DNA of 64,000 nucleotides from Gemella sp. GL1. GTDB taxonomy: Bacteria; Bacillota; Bacilli; Staphylococcales; Gemellaceae. Positions within the stretch are counted from its first letter, which is position 1. Every line of letters begins with the position of its first letter. Location: assembly GCF_013415365.1 (NCBI RefSeq), contig NZ_JACBYB010000013.1, forward strand, positions 1-64,000, in the 5' to 3' direction. Below, piece by piece: positions 61,296 to 64,000 of the stretch. Below the pieces are notes generated by a model. It did not search any database, was not told the DNA's origin, and saw only the letters and a program-made list of their open reading frames with translations. A program made the position numbers and the translations under genes.

Positions 61296-62291
61296 ATGAC
61301 AAAAAAAATTCATGATATAACAATAATTGGAGCTGGACCTGTTGGTCTATTCGCTGCCTTTTACGCAGGACTTAGGGGGGCTAGTGTCAACATTATAGAA
61401 GCTTTATCTGAACTAGGCGGTAAACCGGCTATTCTTTATCCAGAAAAAATGATTTACGATATAGCTGCCTACCCTGCCATCACAGGAAGAGAGCTTACAA
61501 AAAATCTACTTGAACAATTAGAGCGATTTAAAGACACTACCCAAATCTCCCTAAAGGAAGAAGTAAAATATTTTGAAAAAGAAGATGGCATATTCAAGAT
61601 AGTTACCAACAAAACTCAGCATTTTTCCAAAGCCATCATTATCGCCTGCGGAACAGGAGCATTTTCCCCAAGGGTACTTGGCCTTGATGGAGAAGAGAAT
61701 TTTGCTGATAAATCTCTATTCTACAATGTTACTAGATTAGAAGATTTCAAAAATAAGAATGTGGTAATTTGTGGGGGTGGAGATTCTGCGGTTGATTGGG
61801 CCTTGGCACTAGAACCATTAGCTAAAAGCGTGACTATAATCCATAGGCGAGATAGTTTCAGAGCTCATGAATATAGCCTTGAACTATTGGAAAAATCTAG
61901 CGTTAAAATCCTTACTCCTTATCTAGCTAAAGAGCTTAAGGGAAATGATGGTCAACTAAGATCTATAAACATAGAAAAAGTTAAATCAGACGAACTTCTG
62001 GAGCTGAATTTAGATAATCTTATAGTATCTTACGGCTTCAAGTCATCAAATAAAAATTTAAAAAATTGGAATATTGATCATAAATTATCAAGTATCTTCA
62101 CTTCAAACTTACTAGAAACAAATATGGAGGGAGTTTACGCTATTGGTGATGCTGCTAGCTATGATGGAAAAATCGATCTAATTGCTATAGGTTTTGGGGA
62201 GGCACCTATTGCTGTAAGCCAAGCCCTACTCTATATCAATCCAAATGCAAAACTAAGAAGTTTACACTCTACATCCTTGATAAAAGAATAA
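61296..62291 (+). CDS. ferredoxin/flavodoxin-NADP+ reductase, TrxR-like type
   Basis: The 331-residue flavoprotein resembles thioredoxin reductase but lacks its CxxC, as in the YumC group of ferredoxin-NADP reductases. FAD-binding [19 protein letters not shown] and [12 protein letters not shown] are near the N-terminus. The NADPH site is [17 protein letters not shown] (about residues 157-173), and [20 protein letters not shown] is the C-terminal FAD motif. It supplies electrons to ferredoxin or flavodoxin-like partners. RBS TTAGGAG precedes the ATG, and an extended -10 (TGCTATAAT) lies just upstream. Confidence 0.92.
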   Translation: MTKKIHDITIIGAGPVGLFAAFYAGLRGASVNIIEALSELGGKPAILYPEKMIYDIAAYPAITGRELTKNLLEQLERFKDTTQISLKEEVKYFEKEDGIFKIVTNKTQHFSKAIIIACGTGAFSPRVLGLDGEENFADKSLFYNVTRLEDFKNKNVVICGGGDSAVDWALALEPLAKSVTIIHRRDSFRAHEYSLELLEKSSVKILTPYLAKELKGNDGQLRSINIEKVKSDELLELNLDNLIVSYGFKSSNKNLKNWNIDHKLSSIFTSNLLETNMEGVYAIGDAASYDGKIDLIAIGFGEAPIAVSQALLYINPNAKLRSLHSTSLIKE

Positions 62292-62318
62292 ATTTACTAT
62301 GATGAAAACTTGAAATAT

Positions 62319-62353
62319 AAAAAGACAGAAGTTGATAGCAACTCCTGTCTTTA
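62319..62353. terminator. bidirectional terminator between the reductase and esterase genes
   Basis: Stem AAGACAGaAGTTG/CAACTcCTGTCTT with A and T runs; it serves both convergent genes. Confidence 0.82.
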
Positions 62354-62356
62354 TTT

Positions 62357-63097
62357 TTATAAGAACAATTTTCCTAGGAAGTAAGGCATTTGAATTCTCC
62401 ACCAATCCCAGTCATGGGCAACATCTTCTCCCCATACATCAAACCAAGCCGGAATATTTTTCTCTTCGAAGGCTTTTCTTAGACTAAAGAATGAATCTAA
62501 ACCATCTTGCTCCCAAGGTCCAAGTCCTGTACAGACGATAACATCTGCCGAACGATATTTATCAATAAACCAAGCATCATTTTGATGCCAAATGTTATCA
62601 CTTGGTGAATTTGAGAAGAGTGCCTCATCATCTCCATATTCTCCAACAAAGAATCTTACATCATAGACTCCACTTAAGGCTACAACTTTTTGGAATACAT
62701 CTGGGTGTTGTAGGAAAATATTGAATGAATGATAAGCTCCCATTGAACAACCAGTAGCCATAAATGGATCAAACCAATTTGTTTTGTGTTTGATAAATGG
62801 CACAGCCTCATTAATCACATAACGTTCATAGGCTCTGTGCATTTGAGCTCTGTCGTGCCCTGATTTCCACTCACATTCCCATGACTCATTGTCCACACTT
62901 TGTAGTGTAAAAAATTGTACTAATCCTGCATTTATATAGTCTTTGCAGGCATCAATCATTCCAAAATCAAAATATTCATTATGAGTTCCCCCAGTCGATG
63001 GGAATACTACTACAGGTAAACCTGCATTACCATACCTATTAAGGTACATTTCTCTATTAAGTTCACCAGACCACTGGCTTAAATTTTCAACATGCAT
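62357..63097 (-). CDS. esterase D-like alpha/beta hydrolase
   Basis: The 246-residue protein has a nucleophile elbow ATGCSMGAYHSFN (Ser about residue 118) and a C-terminal His in VAHDWDWW, the layout of the putative-esterase (EstD/FrmB-like) family. VVVFPSTGGTHNEYFDFGMI near residue 30 carries the oxyanion loop. There is no signal peptide. It starts 9 bp after the ATP-grasp gene, with RBS AGGAGATAG, so the two are cotranscribed and probably act on the same unknown metabolite. Substrate not recognised. Confidence 0.87.
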   Translation of the reverse strand: MHVENLSQWSGELNREMYLNRYGNAGLPVVVFPSTGGTHNEYFDFGMIDACKDYINAGLVQFFTLQSVDNESWECEWKSGHDRAQMHRAYERYVINEAVPFIKHKTNWFDPFMATGCSMGAYHSFNIFLQHPDVFQKVVALSGVYDVRFFVGEYGDDEALFSNSPSDNIWHQNDAWFIDKYRSADVIVCTGLGPWEQDGLDSFFSLRKAFEEKNIPAWFDVWGEDVAHDWDWWRIQMPYFLGKLFL

Positions 63098-63106
63098 AGC
63101 TATCTC

Positions 63107-64000
63107 CTATTTTCTTTTGTGGATAAATTCCACTAACTCATCTGCTTTTTTTCTAGTATCACTGATTGCTATGAATGCCTCATCTCCCATAATATCTGAG
63201 AAAATTTTTGGCAGTTTCATAGACATCTTAATACAATCTCCGTACTTAGCATAAATTTCTTCATGGCTATGTACATATTCTACACCGTCACGTCTTGAAA
63301 CACTTGAGGCGTATTTAGATTTAAAGACAGGTTTCTCTTCTAGCTTACCTGTTACAATCTGTGCATAAACTTTGTATAAGTCGCCGGAAATTGAGTGGTT
63401 ATAAAGGTCAATTGAGTGACCACCAGACGACCTATTGTTATATTCGATAACAACATATTCTCCATTTTTCTTTCTAAAGAATTCAATATGGAAAAATCTT
63501 TCCTTCATTCCAAAGGCCTTAACAATATCACGACCATATTTCTGAAGTTTTGGATCAACCTTATCCACTACTGTAAAGGAAGAATCCTTACCATTAATTT
63601 GATTTAAGGTCGGAATATTGTAGTAGAAACTTGTCTCATACACTATGTTCCCATCAGCATCAAGCAGTCCATCATAAGTACATAATTCCGCATTATCAAC
63701 AAATGGTTCTAAGAAGTAATTTACTCCGTCCCAGTTTTCCAAGAAGAAATCAGCATCTTTCTTATTTTCTATCTTGTATGTAGCCGAAGTCCCAACCCCG
63801 TGGTCAGGTTTAGCTATAAATGGATACTTAAGTGTTTTTAAAGCTTTTTTGAAATCTTTTTCATCCTCAACCAAGTATCCTTCTACTACAGGAAGACCTG
63901 CTTTCTTGAATATACTCTTCATTCTCGACTTATACATTGTTTTTGTTAAATCTTTGAGTTTAGGACCTGTTACATTAAATTGCTCACGCAATTCAGCATC
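63107..64000 (-). CDS. ATP-grasp ligase, partial (5' end beyond the window)
   Basis: The frame is open to the window edge; residues before the TTG at 63991 (D-A-E) already belong to the protein, so the start lies outside. The visible 297 residues contain an ATP-grasp fold: PFIAKPDHGVGTSATYKIE (phosphate-binding Lys/Gly loop), FLEPFVD (hinge) and FFRKKNGEYVVIEYNNRSSG with the Glu/Asn metal ligands. Enzymes of this fold link a carboxylate to an amine or thiol. The coupled esterase gene suggests a two-step process on an unknown small molecule. I cannot name the family member. Confidence 0.85.
   Translation of the reverse strand, partial: DAELREQFNVTGPKLKDLTKTMYKSRMKSIFKKAGLPVVEGYLVEDEKDFKKALKTLKYPFIAKPDHGVGTSATYKIENKKDADFFLENWDGVNYFLEPFVDNAELCTYDGLLDADGNIVYETSFYYNIPTLNQINGKDSSFTVVDKVDPKLQKYGRDIVKAFGMKERFFHIEFFRKKNGEYVVIEYNNRSSGGHSIDLYNHSISGDLYKVYAQIVTGKLEEKPVFKSKYASSVSRRDGVEYVHSHEEIYAKYGDCIKMSMKLPKIFSDIMGDEAFIAISDTRKKADELVEFIHKRK

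Noticed and set aside
1-64000. CRISPR arrays, tRNA genes, insertion sequences or prophage
   Set aside because: I saw no regularly spaced repeats, no cloverleaf with CCA-end features, no transposase or integrase, and no phage structural genes.

Overview
The window is AT-rich DNA from a low-GC Gram-positive (Firmicutes) bacterium. Supporting signs are the WalRK-YycHI operon, Bacillus-type riboswitches and intrinsic terminators, a YSIRK-type signal peptide remnant, an LPxTx sorting signal, a fused glutathione synthetase and a four-gene pyruvate dehydrogenase operon. The gene set most resembles Gemella; that genus call is inferred from memory of protein families, not from a search. There are no tRNAs, CRISPR arrays, insertion sequences or prophage genes. 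Most of the window is core chromosome with about 55 genes, three clear pseudogenes and a fourth gene with a nonsense codon.

Layout, left to right. At the left edge, on the minus strand, tandem consensus promoters and the leader of a 16S rRNA gene run off the window. Next come NAD salvage (pncB-nadE), a threonine/serine exporter pair, and a tight housekeeping run (rbgA, rnhB, an RNase J2-like protein, dinB, trmK), then rplS. pdhA-pdhB-pdhC-pdhD (about 10-15.2 kb) contains a 239-bp perfect duplication that encodes the same lipoyl domain in E2 and E3. At 15.5-17.3 kb two truncated genes, a wall-anchored 5'-nucleotidase and an L-lactate permease, meet at their broken 5' ends. tig, metK with a SAM-I riboswitch, pta, a small epuA-like gene and murA follow. 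From 22.8 to 30 kb are plus-strand genes: gshAB, a MerR/SMR divergent pair, a HAD phosphatase, cdd, an MFS transporter and a TetR regulator. From 30 to 41 kb, on the minus strand, are a heterodimeric ABC exporter, walR-walK-yycH-yycI, two related lipoproteins (one with a stop codon in its signal peptide, the other with a T18 tract in its promoter) and a membrane-bound glycerophosphodiesterase.

An FMN riboswitch controls ribU at 41.3 kb. It is followed by three tandem paralogous small membrane proteins, exodeoxyribonuclease III, a decayed YSIRK surface-protein gene, an unannotated 57-residue membrane protein and a MATE exporter. The last third has a GcvH-like carrier with LipL, an ABC-F ATPase, purH-purD, a DMT transporter, a decayed secreted-protein gene, a NrdH-like redoxin, a lipase-like hydrolase, a NatAB-type ABC exporter, a CPA1 Na+/H+ antiporter, a ferredoxin-NADP reductase and an esterase/ATP-grasp pair cut by the right edge.

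How it fits together: PDH makes acetyl-CoA, Pta converts it to acetyl phosphate, and the GcvH-like/LipL pair could lipoylate PDH. Drug-type exporters of five families (SMR, MFS, heterodimeric ABC, MATE, DMT) are spread through the window. I found no convincing novel multi-gene defence or mobile system. The most notable signals are the duplicated lipoyl domain, the RNase J2 homologue that lacks its metal ligands, the homopolymer-containing lipoprotein promoter, the repeated loss of surface and secreted genes, and the ATP-grasp/esterase pair at the edge.
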